Source of the DNA: Streptomyces sp. NBC_00620 | GTDB taxonomy: Bacteria > Actinomycetota > Actinomycetes > Streptomycetales > Streptomycetaceae | Direction of reading: 5' to 3' | NCBI RefSeq assembly: GCF_026341825.1 | Contig: NZ_JAPENY010000002.1 | Span: 2,017,001-2,081,000 of the forward strand | DNA length: 64,000 nt | In this document: positions 49,479 through 57,950 of the stretch, piece after piece | Position numbering within the stretch: position 1 is the stretch's first letter | How the letters are laid out: each line of letters starts with the position of its first letter | Notes under the pieces: model-generated | The model's input: the letters and a program-made list of their open reading frames with translations, nothing else | Databases searched by the model: none | Told to the model about the DNA's origin: nothing | Made by a program: the position numbers and the translations under genes

Positions 49479-49967
49479 ATGGCAGAACACAGGGCGGACA
49501 CGACTTCGGAGGGCGTCCTTGTGCGTCCGGGAACCGCGGATGGCGGACCGGTTAGTTACGCGATCATCGCTCTGGCGCGAGTGCACGGCGGGTACGCCGG
49601 CGAACTGTTGCGCGGTCTCGGTCTCCACGTAGGCCAGGAGCTGATCCTGATGCAGCTTCTGGAACGCGATCACCAGAGCCAGTCCGAGCTTCTCAAGGCC
49701 TTGGGTATGGAGCATTCCACGGTGTCGCGGTCCCTTCGCCGGATGCAGGAGGCCGGGTTCGTGACCCGCAAGCCGGCGGACCGTGACCGCAGGGTCATGA
49801 TCGTGTCCCTGACGGAGAAGGGGAAGGCGACTCGTGAGCCGCTCGCCCAGATGATGGCGAGGCTGGAGCAAGCCACCGTGGAGTCCCTCGACGAGGCGTC
49901 CCGCGAGACGTTCATCGCTCTCGCGCGGGCGATGGAGTGCACGATCTCGGCTCAACGCGGTCGGTGA
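49479..49967 (+). CDS. MarR-family regulator, copy 4
   Basis: A 162-residue winged-helix regulator related to copy 3, with QSELLKALGMEHSTVSRSLR and the wing TRKPADRDRRVM. ATG at 49479 (or 49470) follows GGAGG. The frame extends upstream to 49359 but would overlap the preceding hairpin. There is no clear palindrome in its immediate promoter, so it may act on another locus or share the copy-3 sites. Confidence 0.87.
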   Translation: MAEHRADTTSEGVLVRPGTADGGPVSYAIIALARVHGGYAGELLRGLGLHVGQELILMQLLERDHQSQSELLKALGMEHSTVSRSLRRMQEAGFVTRKPADRDRRVMIVSLTEKGKATREPLAQMMARLEQATVESLDEASRETFIALARAMECTISAQRGR

Positions 49968-50059
49968 ACTCGCAGTCCACGGGCGGCGGATGACGGCTCG
50001 CGGGCGGACAGCAGGGCCGGAGCGACTTCGGGTGACGCACCCGTGCTCATGTGCTCACG

Positions 50060-51025
50060 TCAGCGGACCCTTCCCCGTGCTTTCAGTGGCACCGGCGGCA
50101 GTTCGGGGGCGGGCAGCGGTGACCCGTCGTACCCCTTCACTTCGCCGAAGCGGGTGCCGGTCATCCACTCGGAGCGGGCCTGTGCGATGTCCTCCTGGGA
50201 ACGCCCGACGAAGTTCCACCACATGACGATCTTCTCCTCGAAGGGTTCACCACCGAGCAGCAGCAGTCCGCTGTCGCTGAGGGCACGCAGCGGGAGTTCG
50301 GTCCGCCCGCAACCCAGATAGAGCATCGATCCCGGGTCCAGACGCACTCCGTCGACCTCGGTGGCTCCCGACATCGTCAGCACGGCGTACTCGAAGTCGG
50401 GATTTACCGGCAGTCGTACGTCGGTACCCTCGGCGATCGTGAGATCGGCGCCGACCAGCGGGGAGTACGTGGTGCCCGGCGAGGCCGTGTGGTCCAACTC
50501 GCCCAGGATGACGGTGGCGGTGAGGCCCGAGGCCGTGACTACGGGCAGGTCGGCGTGGTGCTCAAAGGCGGGTGTGACGTCGCGGTGGGCATCGGGCAGG
50601 GCGACCCACAGTTGAGCGCCGTGTAGGAAGCGGGGATGGGACTGAGTGCTCTGCTCGGCGTGGGCGATGGCTCGGCCGGCTGTCATCAGGCCGAGTTCGC
50701 GGGGCCGGATGGTCGACTCACTGCCGATGCTGTCGCGGTGCAGTACTTCGCCGGCGTGCAGCCAGCTGACCGTCTGCAAACCGGTGTGCGGGTGCGGCGG
50801 GACCCGCATGCCGGGCTCGTCCGCGATGTCGTCGGGACCGTAGTGGTCCACGAAGCACCAGGCGCCGACCATCCGGCGCCCGAGATTGGGCAGCAACCGG
50901 CGGACCACGGTCGAGCTGCCGATCTGTGCCTCCCGGGGGCTGAGCAGTTCGCGGACCGGGTGGGCGGAGACGTCGGATCGCCCGCCGCACAGGCGGGTCG
51001 GTGGGTGGATTTCGAGATTGCTCAT
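50060..51025 (-). CDS. Pirin-family protein
   Basis: A 321-residue bicupin of the pirin family. The N-terminal cupin retains the metal ligands: PPHPHTGLQTVSWL (two His), the later Glu/His in TAGRAIAHAEQS. Bacterial pirins include quercetinases and redox-sensitive regulators of central metabolism, so activity is open. It is followed upstream by a small acetyltransferase gene on the same strand, 68 nt away, and both may be transcribed from the promoter that carries the 51465-51484 palindrome. Confidence 0.92.
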   Translation of the reverse strand: MSNLEIHPPTRLCGGRSDVSAHPVRELLSPREAQIGSSTVVRRLLPNLGRRMVGAWCFVDHYGPDDIADEPGMRVPPHPHTGLQTVSWLHAGEVLHRDSIGSESTIRPRELGLMTAGRAIAHAEQSTQSHPRFLHGAQLWVALPDAHRDVTPAFEHHADLPVVTASGLTATVILGELDHTASPGTTYSPLVGADLTIAEGTDVRLPVNPDFEYAVLTMSGATEVDGVRLDPGSMLYLGCGRTELPLRALSDSGLLLLGGEPFEEKIVMWWNFVGRSQEDIAQARSEWMTGTRFGEVKGYDGSPLPAPELPPVPLKARGRVR

Positions 51026-51093
51026 GGGCCTTCGCCCCTTCCGTCAGCGATGCGCCCGGGTGATCCGGACCGCATTCTCAGGGATCAACCGGC

Positions 51094-51399
51094 TCACAGC
51101 CCGAACCGGGCGCGCTGCCCCTCGGGCACCAGGTCGACGTACTCAGGGTGCTTGGAGATCCAGCCGCGGATGTACGCGCAGAACGGAAGCACGGCGAGCC
51201 CCTGCTCCCTGGCCGAGTCGAGGGCTGCCCGAGCGAGTTTCCCCGCCAGGCCGCGTCCCTCGAAGCGGGGGTCGATCTCGGTGTGGATGAAGGCGATCTC
51301 GTCCTTGAACCGGTGATATTCGGCGAACCCGACCCTCTCCTCCGCTTCGAAGATTTCGAAACGCGACTGATCCGGATTGTCTGCAACCAGGGTTCCCAT
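51094..51399 (-). CDS. Small GNAT-like acetyltransferase (YjdJ type)
   Basis: A 101-residue single-domain protein of the short GNAT group. The acetyl-CoA loop is visible as DPRFEGRGLAGKLARAALD, and FCAYIRGWISKHPEY matches the family's C terminus. ATG at 51399 with AAGGAGGAG is chosen over 51480, which would lie in the operator palindrome. These short proteins may acetylate small molecules or protein N termini. It is divergent from a MarR gene. Confidence 0.87.
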   Translation of the reverse strand: MGTLVADNPDQSRFEIFEAEERVGFAEYHRFKDEIAFIHTEIDPRFEGRGLAGKLARAALDSAREQGLAVLPFCAYIRGWISKHPEYVDLVPEGQRARFGL

Positions 51400-51464
51400 C
51401 GCTCCTCCTTGAGTGCCGTCACTGATGGCTGGCGCCGAGTGCGCGTGTGTCCCTCTGGGCGATT

Positions 51465-51484
51465 CTAGTTGATGCATCAACTAG
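51465..51484. promoter_or_regulatory. 20-bp perfect palindromic MarR operator
   Basis: CTAGTTGATGCATCAACTAG, perfect to the last base, between the acetyltransferase and MarR genes. A related site (GGTTGATGTGTCAACTA) precedes the LLM gene at 52123. Confidence 0.8.
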
Positions 51485-51539
51485 AGCAGGATGGAGTACC
51501 GCAAGATGACGCGTCAACAAATCGTTTACGCTGGAGCGT

Positions 51540-52007
51540 ATGACTGAGGCGACGCGCTGGCTCACCGAAACCGAGCAACACGCCTGGCGCAGCTTCGTCA
51601 GCCTGCAGGAGAAACTCGTCGGTCGGCTGGCCCGCGAGGTGCAGGCCGATTCGGGTCTGTCCGGCGCCGACTACGGCGTCCTTGTGCACCTCACCGAGGT
51701 GCCGGAGGGGCGACTGCCTGTACTGGCGTTGGCCAAGGCGGTGGAGTGGGAGAAGAGCCGGATGTCCCACCATGTCAATCGGATGGCCAAGCGCGGTCTG
51801 GTCGTCCGGGAGGACTGCCCCACTGATGGACGGGTGGCGTTCATTGCCGTCACCCCTGCCGGCCGCGAAGCCATCGCCGCCGCGGCCCCTCGTCATGTCG
51901 AAGCGGTCCGTCGCCTGTTCATCGATCCGCTCGGCCCGGCAGAGCTTGCCATGCTCGACCAGATCTCCAACCGGCTCCTCGAAGGGCTGGGCAAAGACTG
52001 CCTGTGA
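51540..52007 (+). CDS. MarR-family regulator, copy 5
   Basis: A 155-residue winged-helix regulator (LPVLALAKAVEWEKSRMSHH, then the wing VVREDCPTDGRVAF). It belongs to a different branch from the other four MarR genes here. The ATG begins 55 nt after the perfect palindrome. A matching site in front of the next gene, an LLM oxidoreductase, marks that gene as a probable target; the acetyltransferase/pirin pair is the other. Autoregulation is likely. Confidence 0.91.
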   Translation: MTEATRWLTETEQHAWRSFVSLQEKLVGRLAREVQADSGLSGADYGVLVHLTEVPEGRLPVLALAKAVEWEKSRMSHHVNRMAKRGLVVREDCPTDGRVAFIAVTPAGREAIAAAAPRHVEAVRRLFIDPLGPAELAMLDQISNRLLEGLGKDCL

Positions 52008-52093
52008 TTGAGCGGTACGGGGCGCGGCGACCCCGCTGATCTGAGGTGTCACCCCTTGTCGGAATAGAGGCGGGGCGTTGCATGTTCATCATA

Positions 52094-52111
52094 TGGTTGA
52101 TGTGTCAACTA
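52094..52111 (+). promoter_or_regulatory. MarR copy-5 operator upstream of the LLM oxidoreductase gene
   Basis: TGGTTGATGTGTCAACTA, the same TTGAT/TCAA dyad as at 51465-51484, inside a wider CATAT/ATATG dyad, directly upstream of the start codon. Confidence 0.75.
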
Positions 52112-52122
52112 TATGAAAGAGG

Positions 52123-53235
52123 GTGAGCGCGATGCAGATCGGGATCTTCACCGTCGGTGATGTCACCGCCGATCCGACCACGGGCCGGACGCCGACCGAG
52201 CACGAGCGGATCAAGGCGATGGTCGCCATCGCGCAGAAGGCCGAGGAGGTCGGCCTGGACGTGTTCGCGACCGGCGAGCACCACAACCCGCCCTTCGTAC
52301 CGTCGTCCCCCACGACCATGCTCGGCTGGATCGCGGCGCGCACCAACCGGATCATCCTGTCCACGGCCACCACGCTGATCACCACCAACGACCCGGTGAA
52401 GATCGCCGAGGACTTCGCCATGCTTCACCACCTGGCCGACGGGCGCGTGGACCTGATGATGGGCCGCGGCAACACCGGCCCCGTCTACCCCTGGTTCGGC
52501 AAGGACATCCGCCAGGGCATCAACCTCGCCATCGAGAACTACGCCCTGCTGCACCGTTTGTGGCGCGAGGACGTCGTCGACTGGGAGGGCAGGTTCCGCA
52601 CGCCGCTGCAGAGCTTCACTTCCACCCCCCGGCCTCTGGACGACGTACCGCCGTTCGTCTGGCACGGATCGATCCGCTCCCCGGAGATCGCCGAGCAGGC
52701 CGCCTATTACGGCGACGGCTTCTTCGCCAACAACATCTTCTGGCCCAAGGAACACTTCCAGCGGCTCATAGGCCTCTACCGGGAGCGGTACGCGCACTAC
52801 GGCCACGGCACACCGGAGCAGGCCATCGTCGGCGTCGGCGGCCACATCTTCATGCGCCGCAACTCCCAGGACGCCGTACGGGAGTACCGGCCGTTCTTCG
52901 ACCACTCACCCCAGATGGGCGGCGGCCCTTCGTTGGAGCAGTACATGGAGCAGACCCCGCTGATCGTGGGCAGCCCCCAGGAGGTCATCGACAAGACGCT
53001 GACCTTCCGCGAGCACTTCGGGGACTATCAGCGCCAGTTGTTCAACGTCGACGGTGTGGGCGTACCGCTGAAGACCGTGCTGGAACAGCTCGACATGCTC
53101 GGCGAAGAGGTGGTCCCGGTCCTGCGCAAGGAGTTTGCCAGGAACCGGCCCGCGAACGTTCCCGACGGCCCCACCCATGTCGCACTGCGGGATGCGCGCG
53201 ACGACCGGGCCGAGTCCGCGGGTTCGGCGGCCTGA
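52123..53235 (+). CDS. LLM-class flavin-dependent oxidoreductase (FMN luciferase-like)
   Basis: A 370-residue luciferase-like monooxygenase-fold protein: GLDVFATGEHHNPPFVPSSP (the Glu-His-His substrate/flavin loop), then LADGRVDLMMGRGNTGPVYP, typical of the CE1758-type FMN group. GTG at 52123 or ATG at 52132 may start it. Its promoter carries the copy-5 MarR site 12 nt away, so it is the clearest target of that regulator. Substrate unknown; family members oxidise aldehydes, sulfonates or xenobiotics. Confidence 0.92.
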   Translation: MSAMQIGIFTVGDVTADPTTGRTPTEHERIKAMVAIAQKAEEVGLDVFATGEHHNPPFVPSSPTTMLGWIAARTNRIILSTATTLITTNDPVKIAEDFAMLHHLADGRVDLMMGRGNTGPVYPWFGKDIRQGINLAIENYALLHRLWREDVVDWEGRFRTPLQSFTSTPRPLDDVPPFVWHGSIRSPEIAEQAAYYGDGFFANNIFWPKEHFQRLIGLYRERYAHYGHGTPEQAIVGVGGHIFMRRNSQDAVREYRPFFDHSPQMGGGPSLEQYMEQTPLIVGSPQEVIDKTLTFREHFGDYQRQLFNVDGVGVPLKTVLEQLDMLGEEVVPVLRKEFARNRPANVPDGPTHVALRDARDDRAESAGSAA

Positions 53236-53265
53236 AACGGCAGCGCGCCGATACGAGTGAAAGGC

Positions 53266-54522
53266 TTAGCGGCGGTTGTCGTCCTGAGGTTCCGGAACCG
53301 CTGCCCCTTCCTCAGCGGCGGCTTTCTCTTCGTGGGACAGGCGGTACGCCACGGCGAGTCCCCAGGGGACACCCAAGAGGATGACGAGGGTGAGGCCGAG
53401 GACGAGGGGAGCCGGGCGGGCGGCTCCGACTCCCACACACACGACGGCCACGGCGACGCAGGTGCGGGCCAGCGGCCGGTAGAGGCCGCGGTCCAGGTGC
53501 CAGACCCGCAGGGAGCTCGCGAGCACCATCGTCGTGCAGAGCACGACGGCCGCGCCCCCGCAGAGCACCCAAGCCGTGGCGGCGGGGGTACGGCCGTCGT
53601 GGGCGTGTTCGACGAGGCCGACCATCGCGGCGCCCATGGCGGCCACCGTGGCAGTGAGCGGCAGGTGAACCAGCATCCACTGCACGGTGCTCACGCGTGT
53701 GGGCCTCGGTAGCCGGTGGCCGGCGAAGTCGAAGTACGTCCACCAGGCACCGAAGCCGACGACGACGGCGACGAGCCCGACGGCGAGGGTGAGCGCGTTG
53801 GTCGGTTCATGGGCCAGCCCGTCGACCACCGCGGTCACTGTCTCGCCGAGCACGATGATGATGAACAGGCCGAACCGTTCGGTGAGCGCGTGGGTCACGC
53901 TGAGCGCGACCGACTGCACCGGGGTGGCCGTACCGATCACGACCGCGAACCCCGCCAGATAGACGACGGCCAACAGACCCCACGTCAGCACGCGGACACC
54001 GGCGGGCAGGGCGGCACTCGCGGCCAGGACGATCGCGCAGACCGCCGTCCCGCTCACGAACAGCCTGCTGGGACGGCGGAATTCGGGACTGTCACCACGC
54101 GCGGCGAGCAGCCACAGCACCGCTAGGACCGCGAACAGCACCCCCGCGTCCACGGCGAACGCGACTCCGCGTGCGCCGCCCGCCTCGGGGATGAACGCAC
54201 CCAGCGGCACGAGCACCAGGATCTGCAGCAGGAACAGGCTCCGGCCGCGGGCATCGTCGTGTCCGTGCAGTTCGTGGTGGAGGCTGCCGTTGAGCCAGGC
54301 GATCCACACCAGCGCGAACACCGCGGCGAACTCGCCGAGCCCGCGCCAGGTCAGGTGTGCGGCCAAGTGGTGAGCGGCCTGGGCGACCAGGACGACCACG
54401 ACCAGGTCGTAGAAGAGTTCGAGCGGGCCGACCACCCGTTCGCGCGGCTGCTCACCATGGGCGCGCGGCGGCCGCCAGAGCTGGCTGCGCAGCCGGGCCC
54501 ACTGCTCGTGTCGCGGAGTCAT
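53266..54522 (-). CDS. Low-temperature-requirement protein A (LtrA) family membrane protein
   Basis: A 418-residue membrane protein with ten to twelve helices. It begins with the family motif ELFYDLVVVVLVAQAAHHLA and includes ERFGLFIIIVLGETVTAVV, both diagnostic of LtrA/YjoB-type proteins. The family is named for growth at low temperature in Listeria; its molecular role is not known. ATG at 54522 is chosen; the frame is open upstream through the neighbouring SDR but that is antisense-free overlap only. It lies 17 nt from the SDR gene on the same strand and is probably co-transcribed. Confidence 0.9.
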   Translation of the reverse strand: MTPRHEQWARLRSQLWRPPRAHGEQPRERVVGPLELFYDLVVVVLVAQAAHHLAAHLTWRGLGEFAAVFALVWIAWLNGSLHHELHGHDDARGRSLFLLQILVLVPLGAFIPEAGGARGVAFAVDAGVLFAVLAVLWLLAARGDSPEFRRPSRLFVSGTAVCAIVLAASAALPAGVRVLTWGLLAVVYLAGFAVVIGTATPVQSVALSVTHALTERFGLFIIIVLGETVTAVVDGLAHEPTNALTLAVGLVAVVVGFGAWWTYFDFAGHRLPRPTRVSTVQWMLVHLPLTATVAAMGAAMVGLVEHAHDGRTPAATAWVLCGGAAVVLCTTMVLASSLRVWHLDRGLYRPLARTCVAVAVVCVGVGAARPAPLVLGLTLVILLGVPWGLAVAYRLSHEEKAAAEEGAAVPEPQDDNRR

Positions 54523-54539
54523 GTCCGGAGCCCGGATCG

Positions 54540-55496
54540 CTAGTTGACGAGAGCCTTGGACACGGCCCACAGGCGTGCCGCGTTCTCCCGGTCCAGGGCG
54601 TACGGCGCGACGCCGGCGACGGCACCGGCTCGCTCGGCGACGGGCTTGGCCTCGGCACAGTCCTCGAAATAGCGGCCGGTGACGCCCTCCACCGTCGGTG
54701 AGGCGGCCAGCAGCACCGAGGTCGCGGCGCCCTGCTCCACCGTCTTCCCCGGCGGCAGCGCCAGTTCGCCCGAGGCGAGGAAGGCGGCCACCTGCTCCAT
54801 GTCCATGTGCCGGGCCAGGGAGGTGTCCGCGATGTTGCCCGGCATCAGAGCGTTGGCGGTGATGCCGTCGTCGGCCCAGCGTTCGGCGGCACCGACGGCG
54901 AACAGGGCGTTGGCCGTCTTCGACTGTCCGTAGGAGGTCCACGGGTCGTAGGGCCGGAAGCGGTAGTCCAGGTCGTCGAAGACGACCGGTGAGAAGAGGT
55001 GGCCGATCGAGCTCACCGAGACGACCCGTGCGCCGTCCGCCGCCGCGAGTGCCGGGTGCAGGCCGGTGGCGAGGGCGAAGTGGCCCAGGTGATTGACGCC
55101 GAACTGCCATTCCCGGCCGTCGGATGTGCGGGTGAGCTCCGGCGTGGCCATCACACCGGCGTTGTTGACCAGGATGTGCAGCGGGCCCTGCCAGGCCGCC
55201 ACGAACTCCGCGACCGTCGACCGGTCGGCCAGGTCGAGCCGTCCCACGGTCAACTGTCCTGACTCAGGCGGCAGTTCCTTCTCCAGGCGCGCCACCACTC
55301 CGGCACCTGCGTCGGTGTCCCGTACGGCCAGGGTGACGTCGGCGCCCGCGGCGGCGAGCGCCCGGACGGTCTCCACTCCGATCCCGGAACTGGCTCCGGT
55401 CACCACGGCCCTGCGGCCGTGCAGGTCGACGCCGTCGGTTACCTCGGCGGCGGTTGTGCTCGCCCCGAAGGTGTGGGGAGTCTGAGGTGTGGACAT
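54540..55496 (-). CDS. SDR-family oxidoreductase (retinol dehydrogenase-like)
   Basis: A 318-residue SDR of the WW-oxidoreductase/retinol-dehydrogenase-like branch: TGASSGIGVETVRAL, NNAGVMATP, catalytic Ser in VVSVSSIGH and SYGQSKTANALFA. It is followed by LtrA and preceded by an aldo-keto reductase, all on one strand, forming an operon of three likely controlled by the TetR gene beyond. Substrate unknown. Confidence 0.93.
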   Translation of the reverse strand: MSTPQTPHTFGASTTAAEVTDGVDLHGRRAVVTGASSGIGVETVRALAAAGADVTLAVRDTDAGAGVVARLEKELPPESGQLTVGRLDLADRSTVAEFVAAWQGPLHILVNNAGVMATPELTRTSDGREWQFGVNHLGHFALATGLHPALAAADGARVVSVSSIGHLFSPVVFDDLDYRFRPYDPWTSYGQSKTANALFAVGAAERWADDGITANALMPGNIADTSLARHMDMEQVAAFLASGELALPPGKTVEQGAATSVLLAASPTVEGVTGRYFEDCAEAKPVAERAGAVAGVAPYALDRENAARLWAVSKALVN

Positions 55497-55559
55497 GAGG
55501 TGAGTCTCCTGACGTGGATGTGGCCCCGCGAGGGGATCTTGTGAGGCGCCGGTCGGCTG

Positions 55560-56543
55560 TCAGCCGTTGAGCGTGCCCATGAACTCGGGTGCGTAGCGGT
55601 CGCCGGTGACCACGCCGTGCGGGGCGACCGCCTCGATGGCGGCGATGTCGTCGGCGGTCAGGGTGACCTCGGTCGCGGCGACGTTCTCCTCGAGGTAGCG
55701 GCGGCGCTTTGTACCGGGGATGGCGACCGCGCCCTGGTACTGGACCCAGGCGAGCGCCAGCTGGGAGGGCGTGACGTTCTTGTCGTCGGCGAGGCGGCGG
55801 ACCTCGCGTACGACGTCGAGATTGCGGTCGAAGTTCTTGCCCTGGAACCGGGGGTCGGTCCGGCGCCAGTCGTCCTCGGTGAAGTCGTCTGGGCTGGTGA
55901 TGGCGCCGGACAGGAAGCCGCGCCCCAGCGGGGAGTAGGCGACCAGTCCGATCCCCAGCTCCCGCAGAGTGTCGAGGACTCCGTCGTGCTCGATGCCGCG
56001 CTCGAAGAGCGAGTACTCCGTCTGGACGGCGGCGAGCGGGTGGACGGCGTGGGCCCGTCGGATCGTCTCCGCAGACGCCTCGCTCAGGCCGATGCCGCGG
56101 ATCTTGCCCTGCGCGACCAGCTCGGCCAGGGTGCCGACGGTCTCCTCGATGGGCACCTTGGGGTCGATGCGGTGCAGGTAGTAGAGGTCGACGTGGTCGG
56201 TGCCCAGGTGCCGCAGCGAGCGTTCGAGGGCGTGCCGGACGTACTCGGGCCGGCCGTTGAGATCGCGCACCTGGCCGTCGTCGGTGATCTCGACACCGGT
56301 CTTGGTCGCGACCACGGCGGATTCCCGGCGCCCTGCCAGCGCCTTGCCGAGAAGCTGCTCATTGACGAAGGGGCCGTAGCTCTCGGCAGTGTCCAGCAGG
56401 GTGACGCCGAGTTCCAGCGCGCGATCGATGGTGGCCAGCGACTCCGTCTCGTCGGCGGCGCCGTAGAACGCGCTCATACCCATGCAGCCGAGTCCTTGGA
56501 CGCCGACGGTCAGGCCCTGGCCGCCGAGTGTGCGCTGTTCCAT
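55560..56543 (-). CDS. Aldo-keto reductase (AKR13-like)
   Basis: A 327-residue NADPH-dependent aldo-keto reductase. Signature segments: GLGCMGMSAFYG, LLDTAESYGPFVNEQLLGKAL (catalytic Asp and Tyr) and DHVDLYYLHRIDPKVP with the catalytic His, and IPGTKRRRYLEEN in the cofactor loop. ATG at 56543 (CGAGGAACC ahead) is preferred over 56696, which would cross two operator palindromes. It is divergent from a TetR gene, 100 nt away, that most likely represses it. Confidence 0.93.
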   Translation of the reverse strand: MEQRTLGGQGLTVGVQGLGCMGMSAFYGAADETESLATIDRALELGVTLLDTAESYGPFVNEQLLGKALAGRRESAVVATKTGVEITDDGQVRDLNGRPEYVRHALERSLRHLGTDHVDLYYLHRIDPKVPIEETVGTLAELVAQGKIRGIGLSEASAETIRRAHAVHPLAAVQTEYSLFERGIEHDGVLDTLRELGIGLVAYSPLGRGFLSGAITSPDDFTEDDWRRTDPRFQGKNFDRNLDVVREVRRLADDKNVTPSQLALAWVQYQGAVAIPGTKRRRYLEENVAATEVTLTADDIAAIEAVAPHGVVTGDRYAPEFMGTLNG

Positions 56544-56559
56544 GAGGGTTCCTCGTTCC

Positions 56560-56625
56560 GTAACTAACTGGATAGATACGTTACCGTAGACCTGTGCACC
56601 GCCTATGTCAATAACTAGATAGTTA
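56560..56625. promoter_or_regulatory. TetR operators between the aldo-keto reductase and TetR genes
   Basis: TAACTAGATAGTTA (56612-56625) is a perfect 6-bp dyad around GA. A second, less perfect site (GTAACTAACTGG to ACGTTAC, 56560-56584) lies near the aldo-keto reductase start. Both are AT-rich against the background. Confidence 0.7.
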
Positions 56626-56643
56626 CTTGCTAAGGTGACCCGC

Positions 56644-57231
56644 ATGCCACGGGACTCAAGCGCCACAAAGGCCCGGCTGCTCGACGCGGCCTTCAACGAA
56701 TTCGCCGCCTACGGCATCGCCGGTGCCCGAGTGGACCGGATCGCGGAGGCCGCGGAGGCGAACAAGCGGCTGATCTACGCGTACTTCGGCAACAAGGAGC
56801 AGTTGTTCGACGAGGTACTGCAACGCGCGATGACGGCCGGCGCCGAGTCGGTGCCGTTCGATGTCGATGACCTGCCCGGATATGCCGCCGCGATCTTCGA
56901 CCATCTCGTCGCCCGGCCGGCCCTGATGCGCCTACGCCTATGGAAACTGCTGGAGCGCCCTGCCGCAACCGGACTCGAACCGGACGCCTTCCGCCGCAAA
57001 GCCGCCGAAGTGGCCGCCGCACAGCAGCGTGGAGAGGTCGCCCGGGAGATGGTGCCTGCCGACCTCCTGACCATGGTTCTCGCCGCGGCTCAGGCGTGGT
57101 TCTGGGCCGCCGAGGGTGTCGACCCCGAAGAGGTCAGCCGGTCCTGGTCGTCGGAGCGGCTGGCCCAGCACCGTGCGGCGGTCGTCGAGGCCGCTCGCCG
57201 GATGAGCGAGCCGCAGGCCGCCGGCGAGTAG
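56644..57231 (+). CDS. TetR-family regulator
   Basis: A 195-residue regulator with a standard helix-turn-helix (AYGIAGARVDRIAEAAEANK, then RLIYAYFGNKEQLFDEVL) and a short helical ligand domain. ATG at 56644 has AAGGTG 8 nt upstream; an in-frame GTG at 56635 is also possible. It probably represses the divergent aldo-keto reductase-SDR-LtrA operon and itself. Ligand unknown, though many regulators in this layout sense the aldehyde or quinone cleared by the reductase. Confidence 0.91.
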   Translation: MPRDSSATKARLLDAAFNEFAAYGIAGARVDRIAEAAEANKRLIYAYFGNKEQLFDEVLQRAMTAGAESVPFDVDDLPGYAAAIFDHLVARPALMRLRLWKLLERPAATGLEPDAFRRKAAEVAAAQQRGEVAREMVPADLLTMVLAAAQAWFWAAEGVDPEEVSRSWSSERLAQHRAAVVEAARRMSEPQAAGE

Positions 57232-57383
57232 CAGTCTGATGGGCATGCACGGGGTACGGCGGGTCCGTCTCCTTCGTGGCCCTGACCTGCGAAAACACAG
57301 TGGCATCCACCTGGGTGACTGTGACGCCATGTGATGTCGAAAAGGGGACGACCTGCCCCCGCCGCAGGCTCCTCAAGCGCCGG

Positions 57384-57746
57384 TCACAGCCAAGTCGTGG
57401 CCAGCCAGACGGTCAGGGCCGCGGCGAGGGTGAGCGCGATGTTCAGGGCGATCCGGCGGTCTCCCCGGTTCAGGTGGACTCCGGTCGCGCCGAACTGCAG
57501 GAGCACGAAGCCGATGGCCGCGGCCAGGGCCAGGCCGGGTGCGATGCCGGTCAGCGGCGGCAGGATCAGCCCGATCGCGCCGAGCACTTCGAGCACCCCG
57601 ATGGTCCTGACGGCCGGCATCGGTGTGCGGTCCACCCACGCCATCATCGGCTGGAGCTGCTCGCGGGTCCGGATCACCTTTATCCCGCCCCCGTAGAGGT
57701 AGAAGAGAGCGAGCATGGCGGCGACGATCCAGTACGCGACGTGCAT
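57384..57746 (-). CDS. DoxX-family membrane protein
   Basis: A 120-residue protein with four hydrophobic helices (WIVAAMLALFYLYGG, TIGVLEVLGAIGLILPP, ALAAAIGFVLLQFGA, LNIALTLAAALTVWLA), typical of the DoxX/DoxD-like group. These often pair with oxidoreductases in oxidative-stress responses. ATG at 57746 is used; 57755 (MGIM) is an alternative. It is divergent from a LysR gene, a common layout for regulator and target, with about 200 bp between. Confidence 0.85.
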   Translation of the reverse strand: MHVAYWIVAAMLALFYLYGGGIKVIRTREQLQPMMAWVDRTPMPAVRTIGVLEVLGAIGLILPPLTGIAPGLALAAAIGFVLLQFGATGVHLNRGDRRIALNIALTLAAALTVWLATTWL

Positions 57747-57950
57747 GATTCCCATCCAGGGTTGGCAGTTGGGCGGGGTGCCCGGCCGAACAGCTCGTCG
57801 CTGTCCGAGCCGACCGCGGGTACGGCGGACTCGGCCGTCGCCCCGCTGGTCATCGGTTCGTCGGCCACGCTCCGATTCCACCGTCCGAGTACCGCGGCCG
57901 TCCAAGACCGGTTGGGTGGGGCCGATACCGCACGGGTATCGTCGCCGGTC

